From NCBI GenBank assembly GCA_024231375.1, contig JAAEQP010000226.1, forward strand, positions 1-8,403: a stretch of DNA of 8,403 bases, read 5' to 3'. This stretch comes from a bacterium. Its GTDB lineage: Bacteria; Hydrogenedentota; Hydrogenedentia; Hydrogenedentiales; SLHB01. The position numbers were made by a program, and so were the translations under genes. This document shows positions 1-6,210 of this stretch, piece by piece (the stretch's first letter is position 1; each line of letters starts with the position of its first letter). Under the pieces are notes generated by a model, which worked only from the letters and a program-made list of their open reading frames with translations, had not been told where the DNA came from and did no database searches.

Positions 1-562
1 CGAGCAATTCATCCAGGGCTTGGCCAACATAGTTGACGTAGCCTTTGTCTTCCGGCTTCTTCTGGTTATCCAGCGCCCCGTGATAGACGAGCCTCAGGTC
101 CTTGTCCAGAATGAAGATCTCTGGGGTGCGCTTGGCATGAACGGCGTCGGCATACCGGTTTCCGGCGTCCTTCAGGACGGGATAGGGCAGTTTCTCGCCC
201 GTGTCGTTGGCCTTGTGCGCGTACCCCTTGATCTCCTCGGGGGAGGTGTCTTTGTGCGAGTCGATGGACAGAAACACCACCTTCCTCTCCGCGTGGTGCT
301 TGGCAAGCGCGGCAAGACGCGGGTCGCCCGCGCGCGAGTAGGGGCACTTCTGGGAGGTGAACGCCAGAACGACCACGGCTTTGCCTTTCAGCTTCGCGAG
401 GTCATATTCCTTTTCGGCATGGTCCTCTAGAACGAAAACCGGAAGCGGCTTTCCGAGCGCCGCTTCCGGCTTGGGGGCTTCTACGGCGGACACCAACTCA
501 GCAAGTTCCACGACGTCCACGAAACTGAATGCAGGGGCGGTCGGTACCGGGTCTTGAAACAG
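1..562 (-). CDS. Redoxin (AhpC/TSA-like, thioredoxin-fold) protein; 3' end outside window, start unresolved
   Basis: The minus-strand frame is open from just after a TGA at 563-565 to the window edge, giving 187 codons. The thioredoxin-like fold starts near codon 37 (LGKPLPVFVLED). It continues with a core strand (AVVVLAF, 62-68), the reactive-cysteine loop TSQKCPYS (Cys at codon 73), a strand VVFLSIDSHKD, and the cis-proline turn RTPEIFILDKD (Thr-Pro at 146-147). The order is that of redoxin/AhpC-TSA proteins. The site has a single Cys (C-P-Y-S rather than CxxC), so thiol peroxidase-like chemistry fits better than dithiol exchange, but this is inference. The first ~36 codons resemble no recognisable signal peptide. 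No start is convincing: a well-placed ATG at 575-577 is in frame but is followed by a stop at codon 5. Internal GTGs at 518-520 and 509-511 lack a ribosome-binding site. The gene may be mutated at its 5' end or start from a weak codon. It lies downstream of the small exported protein gene. The family call is firm; the start is not. Confidence 0.8.
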   Translation of the reverse strand, partial: MFQDPVPTAPAFSFVDVVELAELVSAVEAPKPEAALGKPLPVFVLEDHAEKEYDLAKLKGKAVVVLAFTSQKCPYSRAGDPRLAALAKHHAERKVVFLSIDSHKDTSPEEIKGYAHKANDTGEKLPYPVLKDAGNRYADAVHAKRTPEIFILDKDLRLVYHGALDNQKKPEDKGYVNYVGQALDELL

Positions 563-590
563 TCAACGGTGAGCCATGGCCTCCCTCTCT
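563..590 (-). promoter_or_regulatory. Ribosome-binding site and ATG opening a 4-codon frame (M-A-H-R-stop) just before the redoxin frame
   Basis: An ATG at 575-577 (minus) is preceded by a purine-rich AGAGGGAGG stretch. GAGG lies 6 bases upstream, and GGAGG lies 2 bases upstream. The frame reads Met-Ala-His-Arg and then TGA at 563-565, after which the same frame is open into the redoxin. This is either the true start of a gene broken by a nonsense change, or a minimal leader with re-initiation at the adjacent CTG. The sequence alone does not decide. Confidence 0.4.
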
Positions 591-599
591 TCTGTTCTC

Positions 600-830
600 C
601 TAGGCGCTGGCGTCAAACGCGGAACTGTCCAGCACAGTCGAGGTAGGCTTCGCGGCTTCGTTCTTCGCAATCACGTCGTACTCGGCCATGTGTGCCGCGG
701 AACGCGCGCCACGGCAATCCGGTTCGAAGCTGGAACCGTCCAGCACGGTCGAAGTCCTGCAGGCGTGAGCCATGACCGGGGCCATCGCAATACCGACCAC
801 CACAGCAATCATCGCAACCATCTTCAGCAT
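600..830 (-). CDS. Small exported protein with an internal STVLD repeat (76 aa), function unknown
   Basis: I do not recognise this protein. Starting at the ATG at 828-830 it has a textbook Sec signal peptide: MLK, a hydrophobic core (MVAMIAVVVGIAMAPVM) and a likely cleavage after AHA at residue 23. The mature part is about 53 residues. It begins with Cys24 and has a second Cys39 that could pair with it. The motif STVLDGSSF (27-35) recurs as STVLDSSAF (64-72), separated by a polar stretch containing Asp, Glu and Lys. An ATG at 858-860 is in frame and would add ten polar residues (MEGNDTREHK) before the signal peptide. The inner ATG is preferred because it gives a normal signal peptide, although its ribosome-binding site is weak. 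The Cys is not in a good lipobox (A-H-A-C), so a lipoprotein is less likely. It sits 22 bases upstream of the ATG preceding the redoxin frame and may share its transcript. A signal peptide this clean makes a chance reading frame unlikely, though short length keeps some doubt. Confidence 0.6.
   Translation of the reverse strand: MLKMVAMIAVVVGIAMAPVMAHACRTSTVLDGSSFEPDCRGARSAAHMAEYDVIAKNEAAKPTSTVLDSSAFDASA
621..644. repeat. 24-base repeat, copy 1 (inside small exported protein gene)
   Basis: It matches copy 2 at 732-755 at 21 of 24 positions and encodes the second STVLD motif on the minus strand. It contains an inverted repeat, ACTGT (624-628), CCAGC loop, ACAGT (634-638). Confidence 0.7.
732..755. 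repeat. 24-base repeat, copy 2 (inside small exported protein gene)
   Basis: It is the partner of 621-644, offset by 111 bases (37 codons, so in the same reading frame), and encodes the first STVLD motif. It contains the equivalent hairpin, ACCGT (735-739), CCAGC loop, ACGGT (745-749). The base pair that differs from copy 1 is changed on both sides, so pairing is kept. Confidence 0.7.
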
Positions 831-861
831 CTTGTGTTCTCTTGTATCGTTGCCCTCCATG

Positions 862-875
862 CCCGCCTAGGCGGG
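862..875. promoter_or_regulatory. Perfect 14-bp palindrome upstream of the small exported protein gene
   Basis: CCCGCCTAGGCGGG is its own reverse complement. It lies directly upstream of the outer in-frame ATG (858-860) and 31 bases upstream of the preferred start at 830. It could be an operator for a dimeric regulator, or a short GC-rich hairpin with a CTAG loop in the leader. It is not followed by a T-run on either strand, so it is not a typical terminator. Function is inferred from position and symmetry only. Confidence 0.35.
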
Positions 876-919
876 TCAGGCTGTCTTCTGCGTACCAGGA
901 GAAGAACACATGAGATCGG

Positions 920-949
920 CGATTTGTGCCCGAGATTCGAGACAAATCG
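920..949. promoter_or_regulatory. Inverted repeat with 8-base arms, 14-base spacer, between the heparinase-like and small-protein genes
   Basis: The arms CGATTTGT (920-927) and ACAAATCG (942-949) are perfectly complementary. The element is 62 bases past the heparinase-like stop and about 90 bases before the start of the small protein gene. It could be a regulator-binding dyad, a leader hairpin, or a stabilising 3' hairpin for the upstream transcript. No T-run follows on the minus strand, which argues against a standard intrinsic terminator. Confidence 0.35.
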
Positions 950-1011
950 TGACTCGGTTAGCTGGGGAGGCGTAAGCCTTTTGTAAAGCAAACTTTAGGG
1001 GTTGGGGTGTG

Positions 1012-3996
1012 TCACTTGATCGGGACGTTTGCGCACACGGGAGCCGCCCCTCGGGCAGGCAGCTGGACCTCGATCCAGGGGGTGACCGTGACCGTGTATC
1101 CCGGCGCGTAGTCGGCGAAATGGGCCAATCGGCGGCCGTCTTCGTCGGCGTCGGGAAACGCGACACTCCTCGCGAGGGTGTATGTAGGTGCGCCGTCCTC
1201 GGGCGTGGAGTATCCGACTATCGGGGCCGATTCGGTGAGATCCTCGCTGACCAATGTCATGCGGTGGAAGGCGCGTGCAGCCACCTGGGTACCATAGCCC
1301 GAGACGCGTGTCCGAGAGGTGACGACGGCCCCGGACACGTCGTCCAACTCCAGCATACCCGTGATGGCGGGTCCCTCGAACCGCAGTTCACGCTCTTCGG
1401 CCTCCGCGACGGTGTAGGAAGCGCTGAATTCGTTGCCCGAGATCACCACGACCTCGCCGACGAGCAGATCGGGTGCTGGGATGGGTTCAGCGAGGGTGAC
1501 CGAGTTCGAGGCGTAGTCGACCGAGTCAATGGTGAATCGCGTCGGACCGACCACTTCGAGGTGCATGCCGGCGAAGTCTACTACGTCGTGGTTGGCGAAG
1601 AAGCCGTACTTGGCTTCGCCGGGACCTGTGAGGGTGGCCGAGAAGGCCCCGCCGTCGGCGATGGCGACTTGCCAGGTTCCCTGGGGTGTTTCGACGTGGT
1701 ACTGCATTTGGTCGCCTGCGTCGGTGAAATCGGCGGCTGTGACCAGATCGGCCCCGCGCGACGGGGCAATGACGGCGGGGAGACGAGATTCGCCGCCCGT
1801 GTTTCGCACCACTAGAAACTCCATGGTCTCGGGATAGTCGGGTTTGGAGGGCGGCTCGCCGTCGCACACGATCACCTCGGGATACGGGGGCATCCACCAG
1901 TCGAGACGGCACTCTTCGCGCCCTACCCAACGGGCACGCCACACATCCGACGCCTTGTAGCGCCGCACAGTGCGCAAGAAGTCGTAGCCGCTCAAGTCTT
2001 CGGGTCCCGTGTCACCGCCCCATTCCACATCCGGTCCAAGGAGCGTGCCGGATTCCTGCGTGGAGGTCAGTTCCAGGCCTTCCGTGGAGAATTCGCCGAA
2101 AGGCAGGCCGTGGAAATGGTAGTCGTGCTGTTGACCCCCTTCTACACGAAACAGATCGATGAGGATGGACTCGTCGCCGGTGTCGAGCATGGCGAAGGTG
2201 CGTTGGTACAGACTGACCGGGCCGCCGTACCACGAATTGGCGTGGGCGCGTGCGACACGCACCCGTTCGCCCGCCGCGAAGAACTCGAGGTACCCCGACC
2301 GCTTGTCCGGCGGGCGCTTGGTGTCGACTTCGACGATGTAGTGACACGGCATGCCGCGGGTGAACCGCTCTCCTTTGTCGTTCCAATGAGACGGATAGCC
2401 CATTTCGGGCAGGAAATCGCGGCCGTGGGCCGTGTAGCCAAGGGTGAGCCGGTCGTAATGGCCGTGCCAGGCGTTGGGGCCGCCGTAGTACATGGTGGCC
2501 GCCCGGCGTGTGGGCCCGTCGCCTGCGTCGAAGACAGTCAAGCCGTAGCCGCCCATGTCGCGCGTACCGAGATAGCGCTGATCAGGCGCAAGGGCGGCCA
2601 CACGCTCCACGTCGGCCTTATCGAGGCTGTCGCCCCATAGGGATTCGGGGAACTGGTTCAGTTCAAGCAGCAATTGAGCGCACAGGGGATCCTCGAAGTG
2701 CTTGTAACCAAAGGTGTTGGTCACTGCATCCACCAGTTTGGGTGCACCGTGAATGGTCCCGTGGCAATCGGCGATGCGGGTGCAGAAATCGCCCGCAATG
2801 GTGAGGTTGTAGGGGAACCGCACGAGCTGCCGCCATTTCGGGTTCGCGGTGACGTCGTAGCCGAGACGGGTCAGTAGATCGGCCACCTTGCAGAAATTGA
2901 CGTTCCAGGCCGCGCTGTAGCCGGGCGCGCTCTCGCCGCCCGCGCCGTTCCGGTCAAAGCCGCTATAAAGAATCAACTCGATCTCGCCGCCACCGTGGAC
3001 CAGCCAGTCGACCATTTCATCAGTTGTCGGTCCGTATGCGGGATCGTCGTTGTCGATGATGATGGCAAGGGTCGCCAAGGTCGGCTGGTAATACATGTTG
3101 CCGCGGATACGGCCTTCCATGACGTCGCGCGCCATGAAATGGAGCACATCCTGCTCGAAGGCCTGCTTGAGATCGTCGATGCCGCGTTCGGAAAGGAAAG
3201 ACGCGAGGGTATCGTCGGATCCGATGGCGTCGTAGACGCTGTCGTATGCGCGCGCGAACCGCGTGATGGTGCCGTTTTCCCAGATGTAGTCGAGTATTCG
3301 GCCGTGGATTTTCGCGGGCCATTGCCCGTTGTGATACGCCTGGGAGGCGTAATCCATCTTCGGGTAGACCTGAACCAGGCGGCCGAGCATGACGCCGAGT
3401 TTGTGGGCGTATTGCGGGTCGCCGGTCAGTAGATAGGCGTGGCTGAGTGCGTCCATGGCGCTGAAGACGTCCCTGCGCCATCGTTGCCAGAAGATGTAAT
3501 GCGCCACGAACCAGTAGCGCTGACCGTCGGGCGCCACGTAGCCCGTGCCGTCATCGACATAGGGTTGCGTCGTGTCGAGCTCTTCCTTGCGGCCGCCCTT
3601 CAGGTAGGCCTCGAAGTCGTTGGTGGGGTATATCTTCCCGGTGACCGGGCACTTCACCTTGAAGGGCAGATCGGTGCTCATGATCCAGGGGTAATGGCCG
3701 CCTTCACGGAACACGTCCTTGCCCACTTCCGGCGATCCCACGCCGAACGCCACATTCAGCGCGCGCGGGATGTCGGCGTCCAGGATGAAATCCCACAACT
3801 CCTGGTCGGACATGGCTACCCACCGGACTGCGTTGCCCACGGCCTTCTCGCGCTGGGCGATGGCCCAATCGTCGGTCACGCACCGCTCGCGCACGGCGGC
3901 TGTTTCCTCGCGTGTGTGCCATGTGGGCGCGGACTTGGCCCATGCGGACGCTGCGGTGAGGGCTGTGAGGAACAGGACCGAAACCAAACGCATCAT
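1012..3996 (-). CDS. Exported heparinase II/III-family polysaccharide lyase-like protein (994 aa)
   Basis: The start is the first of two adjacent ATGs (3994-3996). A GGGAG ribosome-binding site lies 4 bases upstream, and a signal peptide follows (MMRLVSVLFLTALTAASAWA, likely cut after Ala20), so export is expected. Residues ~25-450 are rich in aromatic helices (for example YWFVAHYIFWQRWRRD, AYLLTGDPQYAHKLG, RIRGNMYYQPTLA), typical of the alpha/alpha-toroid of alginate-lyase/heparinase proteins. From ~470 the heparinase II/III-like region begins (DMGGYGLTVFDAGDGP), with the family's His-rich strand WHGHYDRLTLGY; HGHYD is at 511-515. It continues with FLPEMGYPSHW and a long beta-rich C-terminal half. 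Family members cleave uronic-acid-containing polysaccharides by beta-elimination, or use the fold on other glycans. The substrate cannot be read from the sequence. No sulfatase or other glycan gene is adjacent in the window. The frame stays open upstream to 4908, but that stretch overlaps two better genes and is not part of this protein. The family call is good; catalytic activity is inferred. Confidence 0.9.
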   Translation of the reverse strand: MMRLVSVLFLTALTAASAWAKSAPTWHTREETAAVRERCVTDDWAIAQREKAVGNAVRWVAMSDQELWDFILDADIPRALNVAFGVGSPEVGKDVFREGGHYPWIMSTDLPFKVKCPVTGKIYPTNDFEAYLKGGRKEELDTTQPYVDDGTGYVAPDGQRYWFVAHYIFWQRWRRDVFSAMDALSHAYLLTGDPQYAHKLGVMLGRLVQVYPKMDYASQAYHNGQWPAKIHGRILDYIWENGTITRFARAYDSVYDAIGSDDTLASFLSERGIDDLKQAFEQDVLHFMARDVMEGRIRGNMYYQPTLATLAIIIDNDDPAYGPTTDEMVDWLVHGGGEIELILYSGFDRNGAGGESAPGYSAAWNVNFCKVADLLTRLGYDVTANPKWRQLVRFPYNLTIAGDFCTRIADCHGTIHGAPKLVDAVTNTFGYKHFEDPLCAQLLLELNQFPESLWGDSLDKADVERVAALAPDQRYLGTRDMGGYGLTVFDAGDGPTRRAATMYYGGPNAWHGHYDRLTLGYTAHGRDFLPEMGYPSHWNDKGERFTRGMPCHYIVEVDTKRPPDKRSGYLEFFAAGERVRVARAHANSWYGGPVSLYQRTFAMLDTGDESILIDLFRVEGGQQHDYHFHGLPFGEFSTEGLELTSTQESGTLLGPDVEWGGDTGPEDLSGYDFLRTVRRYKASDVWRARWVGREECRLDWWMPPYPEVIVCDGEPPSKPDYPETMEFLVVRNTGGESRLPAVIAPSRGADLVTAADFTDAGDQMQYHVETPQGTWQVAIADGGAFSATLTGPGEAKYGFFANHDVVDFAGMHLEVVGPTRFTIDSVDYASNSVTLAEPIPAPDLLVGEVVVISGNEFSASYTVAEAEERELRFEGPAITGMLELDDVSGAVVTSRTRVSGYGTQVAARAFHRMTLVSEDLTESAPIVGYSTPEDGAPTYTLARSVAFPDADEDGRRLAHFADYAPGYTVTVTPWIEVQLPARGAAPVCANVPIK

Positions 3997-4048
3997 GAGA
4001 CTCCCTTCGGAACGGGCTGAGTACACGACCACTGTTGCGGCCAAGCGT

Positions 4049-4077
4049 AATCTAGCAGAATGGGGGATTGTAGGAAA
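4049..4077 (-). promoter_or_regulatory. Weak candidate sigma70-type promoter for the heparinase-like gene
   Basis: On the minus strand TTTCCT (4072-4077) is followed after 17 bases by TAGATT (4049-4054). These match 3 of 6 and 4 of 6 bases of the -35 and -10 consensus. It sits between the hairpin ending the upstream unit and the start at 3996, where a promoter is expected. The match alone is poor. Confidence 0.2.
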
Positions 4078-4087
4078 GGGAAGCCCA

Positions 4088-4126
4088 AAGGTCCCAGCAT
4101 GCAGAAGGTTGCACATCTGAGACCTT
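4088..4126 (-). terminator. Stem-loop at the end of the M50-like gene, probable transcript end
   Basis: The arms AAGGTCTCAG and CTGGGACCTT pair over 10 bp with one G-T wobble. An inner stem GTGCA/TGCAT caps it with a 6-base loop. The structure begins within the stop codon of the M50-like gene (4125-4127). The downstream strand reads TGGGCTTCCCTTTCC, which is pyrimidine-rich but not a clean T-run, so the terminator is imperfect or Rho-assisted. Position and stem length support the call. Confidence 0.5.
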
Positions 4127-4691
4127 ACAGCGCGATCGCGAGCAACTCGACCACTACGATCCCCGCGAACAGGACTGCCGACACGCGGACGGCATTCCGG
4201 TTCACGTAGCCGCCGGGGCGTCCGATGCCGAAGGCCCGCCCGGTTCCGTTCCACAACCACAAACCGAGGGCAATGGCCGGTACGCCGAACAGAACGAGCT
4301 GCCATCGGCGACAGCCGAGGGTCAGCATGATTTCGGTATCCATGCCGGTGGTGGAAGGGCCAAAGGCGATGTAGATTCCGTTGGCCAGGCAGCAGAATCC
4401 GGCGAAGAACCGTACGAAGACTTCGCCGGATTCCTTGCGCCATCGCACGACGGCCCACACGGCCAGCGGCAGCAAAACGCCGAACGCAGGGCCGGCCCAG
4501 ACTTCGATGAGTGGGTGGGGATTGGGGGAGACGTCGGTACGCGAAAACGCCAGGGGGTGCAACACGACGCGTTGGACTTGTCCGCCCGTGGTCGTCGCGC
4601 CAATGACGTGGCCCATCTCGTGGACGGCCTGCATGCTCAGCCAGCAGAAGCCGACGAAGGTGATGATGAGGATGGTTTGGTGGACTCGCAA
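4125..4691 (-). CDS. Multi-pass membrane HExxH protein, M50-type metalloprotease-like (188 aa)
   Basis: The N-terminal membrane segment (residues ~5-30) contains the zinc-binding motif HEMGH (24-28), as in site-2-protease/M50 enzymes. A second segment begins with WAGPAFG (65-71), which resembles the Ala-Gly-Pro turn seen after the active-site helix in M50B-like proteins. Further hydrophobic segments lie near 92-110, 131-147 and 168-188. Asp118 in the run TTGMDTEIML is a plausible third metal ligand; this is inference. The only usable start is TTG (4689-4691), because a stop codon lies in frame three codons upstream and the next Met (residue 20) would delete the first membrane helix. An ATAGG ribosome-binding site precedes it. 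Known M50 enzymes cleave membrane-embedded substrates such as anti-sigma factors. This protein is short and has no PDZ domain, so it belongs to the small M50B-like group, whose substrates are mostly unknown. It lies 20 bases after the zinc-ribbon gene, suggesting co-translation. Confidence 0.75.
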   Translation of the reverse strand: MRVHQTILIITFVGFCWLSMQAVHEMGHVIGATTTGGQVQRVVLHPLAFSRTDVSPNPHPLIEVWAGPAFGVLLPLAVWAVVRWRKESGEVFVRFFAGFCCLANGIYIAFGPSTTGMDTEIMLTLGCRRWQLVLFGVPAIALGLWLWNGTGRAFGIGRPGGYVNRNAVRVSAVLFAGIVVVELLAIAL

Positions 4692-4711
4692 GAAAACCTA
4701 TCTCTCTGACT

Positions 4712-5347
4712 TCAGTTTGTGCGCGACGTTTCCGCGCCGCAGTATATGCAAACGGAGGCCTTCGCAGCCACGCGATGCTTGCAGGAGGGACACACGACGA
4801 GTGCGCCGAGTTCGGCGGGCGTGTTGCCGAATGGGACGCCGAGCAACTCGGTGAGTTCGTCGATGAAGGCCCGTGAGACAGCGTCGGCTCCTCCAGCAAC
4901 TTCCACAAACCCTCGATCTATGTCCAAGGGACCGTAACCCGCGAGACGCTCCCTGCGGAACACGCAAAGGGGAAGGCGTCGACCATCCTTCGCAACCGCC
5001 GATAAGGTGAACGTGTCGACTTGTCCCCCTACGTGCAACAAGTTCATCGTTAGCAAACCGAGCACGACCATCGGGATCCACGGCCATATGGTAGGGGTGG
5101 CTTGTTGAGAGTAGTCGAGATATGCGATGTCCTCGAACGCGATTTCTTCGGTGTGGCTGAAGAGAAGCGCCCTTCTGTGCAAGAAGCGGACTCTCCGCCG
5201 GGCGATGTCGATGTCGATCTTGCGCAGCGACAGGAAGAGTCTTGCCGCTCCCCATTTCGGGCTCGTGCGGATGGTCCAGCAGTCCGGCGTCCTGTCAATG
5301 TCCGGCAGGTAATCCAACGCATCCATGTGCATCGTACGCATGGCCAT
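4712..5347 (-). CDS. Membrane protein with PH-like halves and a C-terminal zinc ribbon (211 aa), function unknown
   Basis: I do not recognise a named family. The start at 5345-5347 is supported by GGAGG six bases upstream. The frame above it is open to 5653 but reads as basic, non-protein-like sequence. Residues ~38-80 (LSLRKIDIDIARRRV through EDIAYLDYSQQ) have the strand pattern of bacterial PH-like domains. A hydrophobic stretch (PTIWPWIPMVVLGLLTMNLL, 85-104) is one membrane segment or a tight hairpin. Residues ~110-175 (DTFTLSAVAKDGRRLPL, then a helix ending ELTELLGVPFG) look like the rest of the PH-like unit. Four cysteines, CPSC at 186-189 and CIYC at 200-203, form a zinc ribbon close to the C-terminus. 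The architecture suggests a membrane-anchored sensor or scaffold with a soluble zinc-binding tail. The neighbouring M50-like gene follows after 20 bases and may be its partner; this is inference from context. Confidence 0.75.
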   Translation of the reverse strand: MAMRTMHMDALDYLPDIDRTPDCWTIRTSPKWGAARLFLSLRKIDIDIARRRVRFLHRRALLFSHTEEIAFEDIAYLDYSQQATPTIWPWIPMVVLGLLTMNLLHVGGQVDTFTLSAVAKDGRRLPLCVFRRERLAGYGPLDIDRGFVEVAGGADAVSRAFIDELTELLGVPFGNTPAELGALVVCPSCKHRVAAKASVCIYCGAETSRTN

Positions 5348-5458
5348 ATCAAACCTCCGGCGATACTCGCGTCTGCTACTCGCCGCCCGGCCGTTCTGGT
5401 TGGCGTGGTTTCGCTTCACCGTGCTGGCGCATCTCGCGAATCCGTGCCTGTAGTGGCC

Positions 5459-5487
5459 AGAATAGTACATTAGAGCACCCAAGGCAA
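5459..5487 (-). promoter_or_regulatory. Candidate sigma70-type promoter for the zinc-ribbon/M50-like unit
   Basis: TTGCCT (5482-5487) and TATTCT (5459-5464) are separated by exactly 17 bases on the minus strand. Each matches 4 of 6 consensus bases. The site lies in the 167-base gap after aat, with about 110 bases of leader before the ATG. The spacing and position are good and the consensus match moderate. Confidence 0.4.
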
Positions 5488-5514
5488 CGGTGTTGCGCAT
5501 TCGAATCCCAGCAC

Positions 5515-6189
5515 TTACCAACAGCCCTCTGGTGGCTCGAGTTCCAGGCCCGTGTCGAGGAGTTCGAGAAACTCCATGCGGGGAATCTCGCGGGCACCGA
5601 GGGATTCGAGGTGCGGATTGGACACCTGACAGTCGATGAGAACGAATCCCCATTCGATGGCTCGGTCGACCAAGTAGGACAGGGCCACTTTGGATGCGTT
5701 GGGCACGGCGGAGAACATGGACTCACCAAAGAAGCAACGTCCCATGGAGAGACCATATAGCCCACCCACCAGCGCGTCGTCGTGCCAGGCTTCGATGGAG
5801 TGGGCGTAGCCGGCTTGGTGCAGGTCGCAGTAGGCGGCCTCCATCTCTGCCGTAATCCAGGTACTGTCTCGACCCGGTCCACGTGCCTGTGAGCAGGCAT
5901 CGATCACTTGATCGAAGACGGTGTCGCACGTGATGGTGATTGTGCCGCGTTTGAGGAGGCGATTGAGGGACTGCGATCTATGGAACTCATTGGGAATCAG
6001 CATCATACGGGGATCGGGCGACCACCAGAGAATGGGTTGATCGTCGGAGTACCAGGGGAAAATGCCGAGGTGGTAGGCCAGAATAAGCCGCTCCCGGCTC
6101 AGGTCGCCCCCAATGGCCAGCAACCCGTCTTCGTCCGCCATCCACGGCGGAGGAAACGCGATGTCGTCGGTCAATTGGAAGAGGGGCAT
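5515..6189 (-). CDS. aat: Leucyl/phenylalanyl-tRNA--protein transferase
   Basis: The enzyme transfers Leu or Phe from aminoacyl-tRNA to the N-terminal Lys or Arg of cytosolic proteins, turning them into N-degrons for ClpS/ClpAP. From the Met at 6187-6189 it has 224 residues, close to the 234 of E. coli Aat. Family landmarks appear in order: NGLLALGGDL-like GLLAIGGDL (22-30), GIFPWYSDDQPILWWSPDPR (42-61), STWI (109-112), GGLYGLSMGRCFFGESMF (143-160, with the catalytic Glu at 156) and LIDCQV (184-189, Asp186 and Gln188). From memory, E. coli Glu156, Asp186 and Gln188 are the catalytic and binding residues, and all have equivalents here. An in-frame ATG at 6199-6201 would add MRWT. The inner Met is preferred because MPLFQLTDDIAFPPP is the usual family N-terminus; both have poor ribosome-binding sites (GGTGG near the inner one). 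It follows clpA after 43 bases. Confidence 0.95.
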   Translation of the reverse strand: MPLFQLTDDIAFPPPWMADEDGLLAIGGDLSRERLILAYHLGIFPWYSDDQPILWWSPDPRMMLIPNEFHRSQSLNRLLKRGTITITCDTVFDQVIDACSQARGPGRDSTWITAEMEAAYCDLHQAGYAHSIEAWHDDALVGGLYGLSMGRCFFGESMFSAVPNASKVALSYLVDRAIEWGFVLIDCQVSNPHLESLGAREIPRMEFLELLDTGLELEPPEGCW

Positions 6190-6210
6190 GGTCCACCGCA
6201 TTGTGTGTCA

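Noticed and set aside
563..565. TGA as selenocysteine codon in the redoxin
   Set aside because: It falls at codon 5, outside the catalytic region, the reactive position already has a Cys codon, and no convincing SECIS-type hairpin follows.
968..997. Two small stems (AGGC-GTAA-GCCT and TAAAG-CAAA-CTTTA) after the heparinase-like stop, possible terminator
   Set aside because: Stems are only 4-5 bp. The only T-run is on the plus strand, where no gene ends, so a terminator cannot be supported.
1009..1815. 268-codon plus-strand open frame opposite the heparinase-like gene
   Set aside because: It is antisense to a protein with clear domain structure, shows no recognisable motif or ribosome-binding site, and long antisense frames are common in GC-rich DNA.
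3997..4908. Upstream extension of the heparinase-like frame (about 304 more codons with no stop)
   Set aside because: It reads as low-complexity Arg/Pro/Ser-rich sequence, overlaps the M50-like gene and the 3' part of the zinc-ribbon gene in another frame, and contains the true start with signal peptide and ribosome-binding site at 3996. It is a GC-rich reading-frame artefact.
5440..5520. tRNA-like 3' end on the plus strand (TTCGAATCCCAGCAC followed by ...ACCA)
   Set aside because: The T-loop-like TTCGAAT is not flanked by a complementary five-base stem, and no D-arm, anticodon arm or acceptor pairing can be drawn. The ACCA overlaps the aat stop region by chance.
5348..5653. Upstream extension of the zinc-ribbon frame
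   Set aside because: The extra residues are basic and not protein-like, overlap the end of aat, and the ATG at 5347 has an ideal GGAGG at six bases.
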